Shown: positions 25,301-39,342, numbered from the stretch's first letter. The stretch is 64,000 bases of DNA from Rhopalosiphum padi (GCF_020882245.1 NC_083598.1:29983858-30047857), one strand, 5' to 3'. Program-made: numbers and translations. Notes: generated by a model not told the origin, from the letters alone.

Positions 25301-28300
25301 GTTGATCAATTGTTAAATCAGATATTTTTAATTCAATTTCTTTTGGTAGATCTACAAAAAGTGAACGTTTTTGTCCTTTAATTGAATTATCAACTTCCAT
25401 CAACTCTGATTCATTTGTTTTCTTACGTTTTTGAGGTGGTTTTTTAGTTTTTTCTATTACATTTAAATTTAAATTAGACAATCAAACATCAAGGGATAAA
25501 GAAAAAGAAACTGCAGTTTAGCTTTAAGACAATTATTAGGATTTTTGTTTTTAAACAAAACATAAATTACATTTAAAAAACTTGCTTGTAAGCTAAATTG
25601 CAATAATTATTTCATGAAAAAATCAAATAACAAACCATATTTGTTTTTATAATTTGTTATAATCATACGCAAATTATTTTGTTTTTTCTTCACATTCAAT
25701 TGAACAAGTATCAATTTAACAATAGACATTAATATTTTGTTGTAGCCACATTTTGTCATTAACACTTTAAGTAAATGGCAAGTTATATTTTCATTAGCCA
25801 CAACAGAACGCTGATACACTTTACTTCTTAACATATTTTTGAACAATGCAATCATACAATTTTGAGCTAATGATTTTGAATCTTGTGATAGTGACTAAAA
25901 ACATTAAAAATTAAAATATATGTGAAGTAAAATTATGAAATTGGTTAACATACTTGTAACAAAAATAAAAATTCTTCACCCTCCATCTTAGAAGTAAAAA
26001 GATTTGAAATGATTAAATCAACATTTATATTTTTACTCTTTTCTAATACATTAATTGAGTTGTCTAAAATAATAAAATTATTAGTTATAATAATATATTC
26101 ATATTTAAATAATAATATGATTAAAATACTTATTTACAAAATGAAATACCTTTTATTGATAACTTTTTTTTATTAGTCAATTGTACTTTTTCTTCTACTT
26201 CCATCATTGTTGATTCTTCATTTAATGTTAATACTGATGAGAATATTTGACCTCCTTGTGCTCCACGTCTTTGCTGTACTTGAACTAGTTGAACCATATA
26301 AGCTTTATCCATAACAGCAGCTTTAATGGCTTCTGGATCGTGACATACAGCTTTGTCCAATATTTCCAATAGTTTGCTAAATTTAATTTTAATTTCCATA
26401 TTTCAAAAAAATACTTAGGGTTACCAAATTTAATATTATGATATTTACCTCATTGATGCAACTGGTATCCCAAATGATTGAATAAATAATATTAATTGAG
26501 GTGGTTCAAGGTCAGTCAATGCTTCTTCTACAAGCCTAGGAACTCTAGACCTAATCATACGCAGCTTAAGCCAATCAGGTATTAGTAATGCTTCTTCTGA
26601 TGTATCAACTAAATAAGCCTGTAAAAAAAAAAAAACAGATTGCTTTGTTGAATAACTTGTAAACAATATTTAAACAGTTTATTTAAATAGAAAATTATAG
26701 ATTTACTTTAGGCATTTGTTTTCTATCTATTGGAAACCAAGCTTCTAACAAATGATCAAATTTCAATGGATCGTGAATACACTGAGGGCCATAAGTTAAC
26801 AATATAATCATAGCATGTACAACCAAAATGTGCAAAGTACATTCCTGACCACCTGGCCATGTTACGAGAATTTGATCTTGATTCTCTGACCAAGGATGAT
26901 TTTGACGACAAGGTTCTCTAGCCTAACGTAAATAATCAATATTAATTAATAAATCAATAAATTAAAAGTTAAACTGAAAAAATTGACTAACCCTGTTTAG
27001 AAATGTGTAAAATATATTAACTAAAGAATTTAAGGCAATATTGAACACAGTAACTGTATCTGTTGACACAGGTAGAACTGCAGCCATAACTGTACTTCGT
27101 TCGACAATTAACTGTGCCATATCAAGTACCATGTCAGTAAGCTGCTCATTAGTTAAACTATCTGCCTTGTCCACATCAGATGTCCGTTCAGCCAGAAACG
27201 TCAAATAAGCTGTTATTAAATGAGGGTCATTTTCTACTTGACAAGCTTGTCTCAGAGCAATAACAATCTAAAAATATTGAAGTAAACAAATAATTAAAAA
27301 ATCACTTTGTTGAGCTCAGAATTCAGCAATAAATTATGATTTTTACCTGGGACTTAAAAGCAGGAAAATTCGGAAGTTGTGGTAGACTGGTTAATAACCA
27401 CGAAACATCAGTTTTTGATTCAATTACTTTATCAATGTCAATAACTTTATCGTCAGTTGCATTTAATAGTAATTTTAAACCCTTTGAAAATTAACATTAA
27501 ATATTAGTTTTAACAGATTTATAAATACAATTAGTAAAGAAATAAGAACATGAAATTGAAAAGAAAAATATTTTTAATTTTAATCAAAATCTAAAAATTA
27601 TTATTTATTTAACAATGTATACATAGCTTTTAAATCTGTATTTTTACTTACTAAAATAGCGTGTTGTCTACTAGTTGGAGAACTTAAGCGTCTCAAAAAA
27701 TACTCCAAAACTTCACAACTTATTATTGGATCAGTTTCTGGATGCATTAAAAGCTTTTTCAGATGATTTAGTAATTGATTAAATTTACCTTGTTGTCGAC
27801 AACTTGGACTCAATAAAAACTCACATAAACACTGAACAGGTAAATGACTAAAAATTCAATAATTTAATGATGAAATTACAATTATTAGCAATTATAAAAT
27901 ACATTTTGAATTTATATTTACTTTAATGATCCTTCAGATGAATTTACTAAATCAGCCAGCCAAGGCATTGATTGTGAAGTTCCCTGGCGTTGAATGATGT
28001 CCAAAAGAAAATCTGGGTCTCTTGATCGGCACAGCAAATGGCCAATACGTAAGTTAGTATTCATGACTCTTAATTGTTCTAAAATAGATGATGGTGGACG
28101 CCTAGGTGGACCTTTTGGGTCCATGCCCATAAGTTGACTTAACAGTAAGCTTGTTTGTTCAGTAATTGTAACTTTTGTAGAAGCTGCAGCCAAATATGAT
28201 TCAAATTCAAGTATTTTTTGTTTTTCAAGTGATTGCAACTGAAGATCTTCCAGGAATGGAGGAAAAGAAAAATTATTTGTGATACACATCTCTATAAACA

Positions 28301-31300
28301 TTCTTAACATTGGATATTTTCGGCAAGCTAGAGTTCCAAAAACTAATGGTATATGAGCACAATATATTAACATTATCAGCCATGTTTTCCAATACAAATT
28401 TGATATGGCTAATTGTGGAGGTGTATATCCCAATGGTAACTCTATTTTATCAGGATGATGATATTCACATAAATCCAATAACATTTCAAATAATTCGTAT
28501 TTGTCAGCTAAAAATAGTATGGTTAATTAACATAAACAAATTTTAAGAAAATATATTTATAAAATATTACCTCTAATAATATTAGAATTTTGATACACTT
28601 GTAGTGAAGCAGCACGTTTTACTAATTGATCCATCAATTCCAAGGCGTCTGGCGAATTCAAAGGATGTTCTTTTGACAATCCCATCATAAGTATTGTTAA
28701 AACTGTACCTTGTAACAATGGTACTTCTGTAGCAATTCTAAATATTGTTGTTCTATCTTGCTCAGGAGGCCAACTTTCTAATTTGTAATACTGTTCAGGT
28801 GCTTCCATTAATAGTATCTAAAATCATGAAATAAAACTTAAAACATTATACTATATTAACAAAAACTATGCAATATAAATAAAAAAAGTAAGTAAAAAAA
28901 TTGTATAGATAATAAATAAAATATATACTTTGTGTAATGCATGAACATAGTCAGTAGGGGCAGGCCGATAAGCACTTAAAGCAATACCTTGAAGCCATAC
29001 AACACCATCCTGTTGAATTTTTGCTATAATGTTTTGCATTTTTTCAAACTAAAAAAACAAATAATTATTTCTTACATAAAATACACTTTATTATTTTTTT
29101 TTTTTACCTGTACAACATCTTTTCGTTCTGAACGCATATATGGGTACACAGTTAGAAAAATACACAACGTTAAGAGATCTATAATTCCAGCAAAAACTCT
29201 ATCCTTAACTTCAGGAGATTGATTTATTGGCTCTTTGGCATTTAAAAGACCTTGAGAAAAGGTTAAAAAGTTGAAATCAGTTCGAACTTGGCGAGATATT
29301 TCTCTTAGAAGTCCACGTAATGGTCTCAAATAATCATCTCGTAATATTAATAATTCCTAATTATGAATTCAGATTATTAGTACAATTAAATAATTCTAAA
29401 GTATTTTAAGAATCAAACCTGAAAAATATCAGCTAAAAGTATTGCACTTGAATCTGGTTCAGCTTTAAAAATAACTTGAAAAATTGCCATATTATTTGTA
29501 TTCCGTGAAGTAGACATTTCATTATAAACTACATTTTTTAATATAACTGGCAAATTATTTGGATTTGCTGTAATCAACTCTCTGAAAAAAAAATAAATAT
29601 TAAGTGATATTATTGTGAAATTTTTGACTTAAATTCTAGTTGTTTGTAAAAATAAAAATTAAATAATTGAAAATTAATTAATAATAATAAAAATAAATAA
29701 ATTTCACTTACTTGATACATGATACATAAAAGTTACCCATAGCTTTTGTTTTTAATCTCATTTTGACAATAGTTGAAATAACATCAAAATCTCTTTGAGT
29801 GCGTGATGTACAGTTAACACAAACTGCTAAAAGTAATTCTTGGGCTGGTCGTACAAGCTTAGCATTTTGTAACCAAACTTCCAATTTTCCAGCAACCATA
29901 ACCCGAATCTAAAATTAAAATTTGTAGCATTCATAATAAAACAATATAAATTGTAATAGCTAACCTCCAAAATTCCAGCAGCAACAGATAATAATTTTAA
30001 CAAATTCCTGGATATTCCTTCAGTTGATTGTCTTCTGATTAAATATTCTTTGGCAACATCTAAAATTATATTTTCAATAACTGTTTGATTTGCCCCATAT
30101 CTTGACATAATTGAAACTTCATTAGAATCTGGTAACAATAACGCTGTTTCGGTTGTACTCATAGTATCCAAAAAATCCAAAGGAATAAAAGGCGAAGTAC
30201 GTGTATTTAAACTAATTTTCAAGTTTTCAACAAAATAACGACATTCTTCATTATCTACCCACAGACGTTCTCCCATTGAATCTTCAACAAAAACCTTAAA
30301 ATAAATAGGTAAATAATAATATTACTTATAAAAATAGTATATTCAGATTTTAAGAAATTACTTTAACAAATGCTTCTGGCCAAAGAACCAATTTATCGTG
30401 TGATGCCATTAGTAAATTAACAGAAGTAACTGCAGCTACTATGTTATATTGACGCTGTTTAGTTGAAGCAACTGAGTGACATGTAAGGATGGAGCACAAA
30501 GCATTTATAATTTCTTCATTATGAAATAATGTAGGAAATTGACGAGCAGCAATTAATAAACTCCAAAATAATTCTGGTTTTAATCGCTGGGTATGCATAA
30601 TTTTAAAAGCTCCAAAAAGTAATCCAACCTAAAATTAAATTATATATAATTTAATACATTATTTAATAAAAAGGATTGTGTCAACCATGATTATTTAACA
30701 AATGCATAAAAATGAGGTTTTACAAATTTTATTTGTATTTATGTCAAATAAAATATATAAGATAAATACTAAAGATTTGTATATTACTTTGATAATAATA
30801 AATAATAATAAAAAAAAATTTGATAATTAAATATACTATATAAATTTAAATTTAAATAATTTATATGTAAATAAAAATAATCAAATATTTCACATAATAT
30901 GTTATATACACATTATACATATTCTAAATTAACTTAATTATACACTTACAGCTTTAAGATTTTCTTGATTTTGGATTGAATAATTTAATGATTCAATTAA
31001 GTCAATGGAATCGACCTCAATACACATCTGTTCCCAAGCAAATGAACTATGACTAGAACCTGCATGTTTAGGTTTTTTACTAGGAATAGCAGCTATAGGA
31101 GGTCCAGTTCGTTTTCTATCTAAATTTAAAATTATAAAAACATATTACTACTAAATGCCATAGGTAATGAATAATTATGACGTGTTTTATTAGTAATATA
31201 ATACTTAAATAAAATAATGAGTTTTGTTTTTTACAAATAAACACAAGAGTCACAGTAACATATGATATTTTACGAACTGTATAAAAACCAAAAATTTGAT

Positions 31301-31537
31301 TTGAATAAATACTCGTTTTTACAATCATATTGTCATCTGGTGACGTGATTATTGTTGCGTCCAACTCAGACAATTAAAAAACTTACCAGACAAAGTTGAT
31401 TCCATTAACTTTCTATGTAATAAAATATTACTACCACGTTTCTCTTGTGGATTTGGTTCGACTCGACTATTTTTCGAACCCAATGCCACCAAATCTCCAG
31501 GCAGGTATGCATTTTTCGATTTCCCTCCACGACTCAT
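22393..31537 (-). CDS. IntS1: Integrator complex subunit 1
   Basis: This is the largest scaffold subunit of Integrator, the nuclear complex that cleaves snRNA 3' ends and attenuates RNA polymerase II. Coding exons (minus, high to low): 31537-31387, 31119-30950, 30628-30362, 30294-29965, 29908-29712, 29581-29419, 29356-29108, 29048-28929, 28817-28571, 28507-27922, 27847-27652, 27481-27347, 27267-26992, 26922-26707, 26618-26449, 26376-26150, 26063-25954, 25894-25636, 25453-25299, 25237-25086, 24909-24780, 24344-24163, 24098-23980, 23915-23759, 23697-23508, 23424-23288, 23216-23074, 23008-22727, 22508-22393. They total 5832 bases, phase-consistent, for about 1943 residues. The protein is helical-repeat-like throughout. 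Family landmarks are YLPGDLVALGSK near the start, MGMDPKGPPRRPP near residue 758, LLCRSRDPDFLLDIIQRQG near 790 with MPWLADL after it, and LWQGRE later. The start ATG at 31537 is followed by a basic MSRGGKSK. It is somewhat shorter than the human protein (about 2190). The exon 18 donor (25636) and exon 25 donor (23508) are the least certain junctions. Confidence 0.97.
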
Positions 31538-32741
31538 CTTAGACGAATAAGTACTACTTCAATTTATAATAATATACCTATGCAACATGCAGGCCGCAGC
31601 TAATGCTGAACGGCCGAATGAAGTACGTTGTATGATTCAATGATTGTAACTTGTAAAGTTATAAGAACACAGCTATACGTAGGACTCGTAGGAGCACCAC
31701 AACACCAATTGGTAAGTACACCAGCCGGCAGGCGGCAAACAATAAATACTTGATTGTATCAATTTCATATAAAGCGTATAATTTGATAGTAGATACTATT
31801 ATACATGAAGTGGTTATTAGTTTTGACGCCTTGTAGGCTGTACATGGCTAAAATATCACACTTCACAAATCACGGAGAGGTACGCAAATGTCAAGTCAAG
31901 TGATAATTTGTTCAATTTGTTGCTACATACTGAGTAGTATGAGTACATAACCACTGAATATTATCATACTTTCCGTGCAATAAACAAACAATTCAAGTAT
32001 TCAATTATTTCACTGATAAGAGAACTGAGAAGGATGTAATACCACCACGGTTTAAGATCTATCTTAAACCGTGGATACCACAGATTTCTAAATAGATAAT
32101 AGATATAGATATACTATAATATCTTATAATTATAAAGTGTAGTATTGTCGTATAGAAGTCTGTGATACACACGAATTAAGTTATACTTAAATACTTAATA
32201 CTACCATTAATTTTAGAATATTAAATTATAGACTATTCTAAAATAATACTAGAATGGTCTATTCACTCTATTCTATAATCAATGCTTTAGGTCATAGTAC
32301 AGACGTTGGAAAAGTTATTAATTTAGCAAACTAAAAATATCAAAAATGTTGAAGAAATTCATAAAATGTAGGATTTCTTTTTAGAAATAGAAATTCATAA
32401 ACAATTATTTTTTCATCATCTAAGATTTAAAATTTATAATTGGTTTGGAGGTTCTATTTATGTTTTTAAATTTTTTTATTAAAAGCAATTTTTGTTAGAA
32501 AATCAAAATTGATTTCTTGATTTCTACGAGTTAGAATTTCAATTTTTATAACATTGCATATTAACCCGTAAAATAACTATTTATCCACAGATTACATTGA
32601 TATTATGTTATAATTAAAAAATGAATAACCTATACAAAGGTAGGTATCTATTTATTATATAAATAGATATTTGAAATGTTCCTTAAATAGTTATATGATA
32701 AATTGATAAATGTCTATACGTCATAATAATATTTTAAAAAT
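31538..32741. other. IntS1 upstream region
   Basis: The first 200 bases are less AT-rich and should hold the IntS1 promoter and 5' leader. No TATA element is convincing. The rest has no gene. A 30-base palindrome lies at 32045-32074. Confidence 0.4.
32045..32074. repeat. Near-perfect 30-bp palindrome
   Basis: CCACGGTTTAAGAT, then CT, then ATCTTAAACCGTGG: two 14-base arms that are exact reverse complements around a 2-base centre. It may be a solo TIR junction or the footprint of a small element. Confidence 0.85.
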
Positions 32742-33191
32742 TTAAAAAAACCTGGTTCAATAACCTACACTTACATAGGACCATATATAGTACAATTTAA
32801 TAGGCTACGCATAGGGCATCATCTTCTACCCAGCCACTCCTTTAAACTTGGCCTTAATGATTCTCCATTCTGTACTCTTCACCTGAATGAATGTATTTGT
32901 GACTTATCCCATATTCTACTTGACTGCCCTGCCCTACAACTCAAACGCATTATTTTAGCTAATGAACTTAAGACTCTTGATATCCCCTTAAATATCCATT
33001 CCATACTTAATACAAAATCCACTACCGCCATTAAATTAATAATTACCTTTATATTGGATGCTGGCTTCATTATTTAATATGTATTATAATGTTTAATGTA
33101 TTATGTTGTTTTATGTATTATCTCTGTAATAGTCGAGCTGTCATAGTTGTATACTAATAGCTAATAATAAAAAAAAAAAAAAAAAAAAAAA
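32742..33191 (+). mobile_element. Non-LTR retrotransposon 3' end (Jockey/CR1-like)
   Basis: A 5'-truncated LINE copy of about 450 bases ends in a run of roughly 20 A residues (33169-33191). Its frame from about 32755 to the TAA at 33075-33077 encodes the last part of a reverse-transcriptase polyprotein. It includes RLRIGHHLLPSHSFKLGLN, then the terminal Cys/His motif CICDLSHILLDC. A 14-base direct repeat AATATTTTAAAAAT flanks the copy exactly at both edges (32728-32741 and 33192-33205), as expected of target-primed insertion. The frame is intact over about 100 codons, so the insertion is fairly recent. No reverse-transcriptase core remains. Confidence 0.88.
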
Positions 33192-33468
33192 AATATTTTA
33201 AAAATATTTTTACTTGTTTTGAGTTATTTATTGACATTTGAAATATTCTTTTTTTTTAGTGTTTATAAATGTCGATAAAAAATTTTTCGCTAAATAAAAA
33301 TACTTGAAATTTTCATAAAAAAATCCCTCATAAATTGTATTTATACGTATTATCATTGACTATAAATACTCAATGGTAGTATTAATCAATATTTATAAAT
33401 TATTTACAACAATATAAAAATAATTAAGTTATTTTTTTAAATATTAAAACTATTTTATAGTCATAGAC

Positions 33469-33665
33469 ATGGCCATGGGCGTAACTAGGATTTAATAGTT
33501 ACAGGGGCTTGAGTCTTAGAAAACCAAAGTTAAAAATAAGAATAACTTACTTGAAAGCTAATTGAGGCTCAAAATTAAAACCTTATAGGGGGCTAAATAC
33601 AAATACAGGGGGCTAATACAAATGCAGGAGGCTAAGCCCTCTAGACCCCCTAGTTACTCCGATGG
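33469..33665. mobile_element. hAT-like MITE with 8-bp TSD
   Basis: The 197 bases lie between perfect copies of TCATAGAC (33461-33468 and 33666-33673). The ends are related: the left carries CCATGGGCGTAACTAGG and the right, inverted, CCATCGGAGTAACTAGG. There are four extra bases (ATGG) at the left edge. The interior has GGGGGCTAATACAAATG-type runs and no protein. Confidence 0.85.
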
Positions 33666-33955
33666 TCATAGACAATACATTTTTAGTTAATTACTGACTT
33701 TACTGTTCAACTTTGAGTTTTATGAAGGATCCTATTGTTCCTAATTCTAACAAATTTGTAATTTGTTAAGAGTCTTTAGTTGGTAATCGCAGAACGACCG
33801 TTGTAACCTATCTTAGTCCGTGGTTGAAACTTTGAAAAGAAACAGCTAACTTTCATAAATGTAACATGAAATCGGAAACTAACATTAATAATTATAAATT
33901 TATAAATCTAGTATCTACTAAATCAGTAAATCTAGTAAACTAGTATACAAGTATA

Positions 33956-34133
33956 CAGTGCCGTATCCAGGGGGGGGGGGCTTTTGGGCTTAAACCCACC
34001 ACGAAATCTTTTATTTTAAATAGTATGTGTATACTGTATATATATTTTTAAATTATTTCCTATTTTCCTATAGATTTAAGTATGAATGTTGAAGCACCTG
34101 CCCCCCGGAAAACAAATCCTGAGTACGGCACTG
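33956..34133. mobile_element. hAT-like MITE, CAGTGCCGTA ends
   Basis: The 178 bases begin CAGTGCCGTATCCAGG, followed by a G run, and end CCTGAGTACGGCACTG. The inverted repeats differ at about one or two of 16 positions. Flanks CAAGTATA and TAAGTATA form an 8-base duplication with one mismatch. CAGTG ends and an 8-base TSD are hAT hallmarks. There is no coding content. Confidence 0.88.
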
Positions 34134-34631
34134 TAAGTATACAACTACTAACTAGTAACTAGTATAAAGTATACGTATAACTACTATAACCACAGAACTA
34201 GTATAATATTATGATCTAAGTTATAAATTCTATTTATAATTAATGCTAAATGCTAATAACTACCAAATTTGTCCAATTGTAGACAATCGTTGAACGTTGA
34301 TTGGTTACATTAGCTATCATCATTTATACATTTTTTGATTTCATAGGTTGGTACGAAATTCAAAATTCTTATCATATACTTTATCTATAAAAAATACCGA
34401 CAATTTAAAGTCAAACGACAATGCTGACTTTTTTTATGTAGTGATTATAGAATAGGCTATAACTATAATATTATATTATTATTTATTTATTAATACTTAT
34501 TAATTATTATATATTTTGTTATTTTGTACGTTGTATCACTATTTACTTTATTCTAATAAATAAATGATTCACTTATATAAGTAATAACTATCTTTTCCTA
34601 GAAAATAAAAATTGCATTGACCTAAAGCATT

Positions 34632-36221
34632 ATGAGTTCAGAGCTGGAAAAAGTAACTGAAGACATTGATCGAGCAGTTCATTTACTTGATTTACTGAAA
34701 TCTAGATATTTTTTCTTAAGAGCTAAATATGATATAGGTAAAATTAATTATTCATTGTGTATTCACGATTAACATGATTCTTTTGTCTGAGAAAGATATG
34801 CATTTAACTTTATTATTTCAGTGTATGTCATGTCATTGAAACATGTTTAATTTTATACTGAAACAAAACATTTACTATTGTACAATATATTTTTCAGACC
34901 TTAACTCTCAAGCATATGGGTCCAAAGATACTCAATCAGAAAATCAATATTCATCTAGTGATCTTCAATCATTTATCATGCTGGAACTTCACCTTTTAGA
35001 ATATGCTTGTACTTATGGTATTTATTCCATGAATATGTATGCAACTCGTTTAAAAACCAATTTAAATTACAATGACAAAGACCATTTTTTTTTAAAGTAA
35101 TTCTATTAATTAAATTATTTGATTTTACCTTTATCAATATTAATTTATATTTTTTGTTTTTAGACTACTTAAAGATCACTTGCGGAGTTTAATTGAAACT
35201 AATTCAAATATTAAAAATCTTTCTGTAGATTCTTATGACAATTTTACTTCATATATAAATTCATTCAAGGTATATGCCAATGTTTTGAATAGTGTTAACG
35301 AATCAAATATTACTCTATTAAATGAAACTGATACAAACAAGTAAGTTTGATAGATTGAAAATTTATATATATTACTGTTAAAATAAAAATAGTATAACAT
35401 ATGGATATAACCACATACTATGTCAAATGCTTAGAGCTGCGAATTCAGTTTAATTACTTAGGCCATGTCACACACATTTAGATTGTCTTCTATTATTAAT
35501 ATTATATATATATTATTTTTTGTTTTTGTACCTACCAATAATTATTTAGGTTAATATGTTACTTGTTATCATACCATTACTTCATTTGTCAATTTTTTGT
35601 ATCCATATTTTAACTGCCGTTTGGACTGTTTGGTGTAAATAAACTAATAAACTAATAAAATGTATTATAATTATTTATATCACTGGAGAATATATTGCTA
35701 TAACATGATACCAAGTTGCTTAATTTATATAGTTCTTAAGTAATGCATGCTATTTAAATACATACTTACTATACATTTTTTTTATTAAATTTGATATTTT
35801 ATGTTTGATTGTATTTTATCACAAAAATGCTTGTTTGTAATTATAACTTATCTAGTACATAAAAGCTTCGACCAAATTACTTAATTATATTCTATAATGG
35901 TTTTTATAGTTTATTTCCAAACCTGATAATTTAATAATGACAAATAATTCTGCATGTGTTAAAGAAATTTAGTCATGTTGAATTAAATATAGTAGATATG
36001 ATAATTAAAAATAGTGTTCTGAATTTTATAGGAAAAAGAATAAGCTGATGAAGAAAATTTCAAAAATTAATCTAATGTCAAATATTATTACGCTATTTGT
36101 ATCCGACTTTATTTCAGACTATAGAACTGAAGAAGGAAGGGCAGCTTTAAATATGTGTTTAAAATATAGAACTCCTAGAAGTATCGAATATTATACAAAA
36201 AAATGTGATTTAAACAAATAA
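34632..36221 (+). CDS. Unrecognised 223-residue protein, four exons
   Basis: Exons 34632-34737, 34898-35096, 35164-35340 and 36032-36221 join in phase (junction phases 1, 2, 2) with GT-AG borders, totalling 672 bases. The protein opens MSSELEKVTEDIDRAVHLLD and reads as mostly helical. Landmarks are LQSFIMLELHLLEYACTYGI near residue 57, SYINSFKVYANVLNSVNES near 125, a Lys run NKKKNKLMKKISK near 157, and a conserved-looking end with RAALNMCLKYRTPRSIEYY. No signal peptide, membrane span or zinc motif is seen. I do not recognise the family. A kinetochore or scaffold-type helical subunit would fit the look but has no direct support. It is divergent from IntS1 and convergent with Ell. Confidence 0.75.
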
Positions 36222-38592
36222 GAACTCTTTAATAGTTTTAGTTTATGTATAAAGCTTATTATTTTTATGTATTAAGTATCTACAAATCCATAATAATACA
36301 CAAATATATATTTTTTAACTTTTAATGTTTATTTTTTTGTGTTCTACCTATGTTATTTGTGTTGGTCATATTTTTTATATTTAATAACATAATCCATATT
36401 ATCACTAATAACTAATTATTTTAGTTTTAATATATTATATAGAATATAGATTATAGACTGTACAATATATTGTAACCAAAAACTTATAATCATAGAGTAA
36501 TAATAATAATAATAAGTGTTTATAAACAACTTCATATTTTAGAATATTAATTTCAGAAGTAATAACTGTAGCTAACTTTTTTACTATAATTTAAATAATT
36601 ATTGATTAATATTGTACAAAAATAGTATATTTTTACAAATTAAATTTTAGTATGTTTAATTTTAAAAGTTTATTTACTCAATAATATAATTAAGATATAT
36701 TTTTTAATTTTGTTTTCTAGAAAGATAGTACTAGTATATTTCTATTTTCATATATTAAATTAAATTTATTTAATAAAATATGCATAAATTATCGTTCTGT
36801 ACACTTTCTATGTACTATAAATTTTAACTATATCAAATCTCTTACTCCTCTGTGTGCCCAATATGTTTGAATAGAGATACCGTTTTCTCTTCACGTATTA
36901 ATATATAAACATTTTTGAATTTTTGAATTATTACACTATAATATAATGTGCATACCATTTTTTTTTAACACAATTTGACATTTGTAGGTTCATATTTTAC
37001 AAAAAAAAAACTAAACCTAATACTTTCAGTGAAGAATAAGTAAAATTAGTTATTTAGTACTTATAATCTGAAAAATTCTTAATAGTCTGACTGTTTATGT
37101 AATACTTCTTTCATTAGGATAAGTCTTAGGGAAAGGAATTCCCTGTACATATAGGCATATATCTTATTGTTTGTGTACTGAAATTAGTTATTCCGAGAAA
37201 AAGTTGTTCATAATATTCTTAGGACTTTTTTCCTTTTGGTGCATTTCACCATAATAGTTTGAATTATGACTTATGAGTAAGTAATCGAGACATATTTCTA
37301 AAATAAATTATATTTTTTACTATCTATTTCATTCTAATCACAAACCAAAACAATTATTATTTTATTAAAAAAAAATATGGAAGTTGCAACTGCGTTTAAT
37401 TTACCAAAAGGATTTAAATTGCATTGATGTATTAAACAATGACTCTAAGTTATTAAAAGATATGAATTGTGTTTGATGGAGATATCAGAACATCATTTAA
37501 GATGTTTAGGAGAGTTGGATCTACTACTTTTTTTTCGTTTTACAAATAGCATAATAAATTTATTAAAGCCGATTACATAAACTGCAGATGGCAATAGTCT
37601 TGAATATATCAACACATTTGATATTAACAAAATATTTTTAAAAAAGTAACATAGAACCTTATCATAATAATAATTTATAATTATTAATTAATCTAATGCC
37701 TAACCCATATATAACACACAGCGTACATAATATCATGATATTGATTAACATACTTTTTGTCACCGAGCAAAAAAGTTGAAATGTATTTTATTTTTATTTA
37801 TACATTTTTATTGATGAAAAAAAAATATACGGATATATGGTCCAAATTTCAGTCTTCAAATAATTTTTATTTAGGGCAAAACATTCGAGATATCACAGAG
37901 TTAAAAAATAATAATAATATAAAACCCTAACAAATACAAGTCTTGGTTGATATTTTATTACTGTGCATTTAATTTGATGAATGAGCTTCCCAAATTGTAA
38001 TATAAATTATTATTTTAGACATAGCAAGTTTAAATGTCAATACTTGTAATGAAAGATTATTAAATGGTTGATTTAATGTTTCATTAAAATAATAACTTTT
38101 TTTAAGCTAAGTCCAAACTAAAATATTGAAATGTATTTAATGATTTATCATTAATGAAATTTTTTTTTTAAGCACAGTTAGTACTTTATTATACACTTAA
38201 AATCTAATACATGATTTATCTGAGATAATTTTGTATTGCTTTAATAACATTAATATTTCATATAAATATTTATATAGTTACTCACTATAAACAATATTTA
38301 TTTGTTTCTAAAATTGCCATTTGGTGTTAGTTAATTTAAAAATATAAAAATAAATAAACAATTATATCTTATTATTTTTTTAAATTATTATTTTTTTTTT
38401 TAATGATTAAAATATTAATGACTATATCCTAACAAAAATTATATTAAATTGTATACCATGTAAAAGCTAAATTTAATAGTTTCAAAACATTAAGATGTAT
38501 ACCAAGTTCTCACTGTTTGTAAGTCTTGGGTTTTGTTTTTAATCATAAAAATAAAAAAACAATATTTATAACATAATAATCACAATAATAAT

Positions 38593-38628
<36 letters not shown>

Positions 38629-39342
38629 CATTTAAACTTGCTACGTAATACGTATTCATGTCAATATCAAATTGATAATTACCATCATACATTTATATAA
38701 TAAATGTAATTGAAAAAATTACTTTATGCATAATATGGATATACCAACATAATTGAAACCAATTGCATGGCATATAAATGGATACATGTCATACGTAGAC
38801 ACATCCCTAAATTTAAGTTAACAATATGAATGTTTTCAAACAGCCAATAGGAAACCAATTAGTTATATGTGTATATAGCCGCCATACTTCAAGCTCATCC
38901 AAAATAAGAAAACAAGCACTTGTGTGATAAACAATTTTGATCTTTAGTGTTAAACTTTAATACAAACAAAAATAAAAATAAAATAAATATTTCTGGCTAA
39001 GTTGTAACACAATCATATTTTTTAACGGTATTTTAATAGATCTTAAATTTGAATACCAAATCCCCCCCACAAAAAAAAAAAACAATAAATCATTAAAAGT
39101 TATCATTAGGCTCATACCAAATAATGGAGCCGGTAACCAATGTTAAGACAGTAAAAAATTATAAATGCACTGAGTTTTTAAACATTGAGCGAACCATTAT
39201 GTGATTAGTCACTGATTTTTCTATCTCTTTTGTGCTATGGAACTAATTTGGGTTTTATAAAAATTGTCATTTAGAATAATTATACATTGTATTTAAAAGA
39301 AATAGAAAAAAAAATATAATAATATTATAAATAATTGATTGC
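36222..39342. other. Convergent intergenic region, no gene seen
   Basis: This AT-rich stretch lies between the ends of the 223-residue gene and Ell. It contains an AAT microsatellite at 38596-38624 and long T and A runs. No protein-like frame is present. The right part probably includes the Ell 3' untranslated region. Confidence 0.5.
38596..38624. repeat. (AAT)n microsatellite
   Basis: About nine to ten uninterrupted AAT units. Confidence 0.9.

Noticed and set aside
34843..34897. Upstream ATG at 34843 as the start of a short gene
   Set aside because: The segment before 34898 is intron ending in TTTTCAG; the true frame enters from exon 34632-34737.
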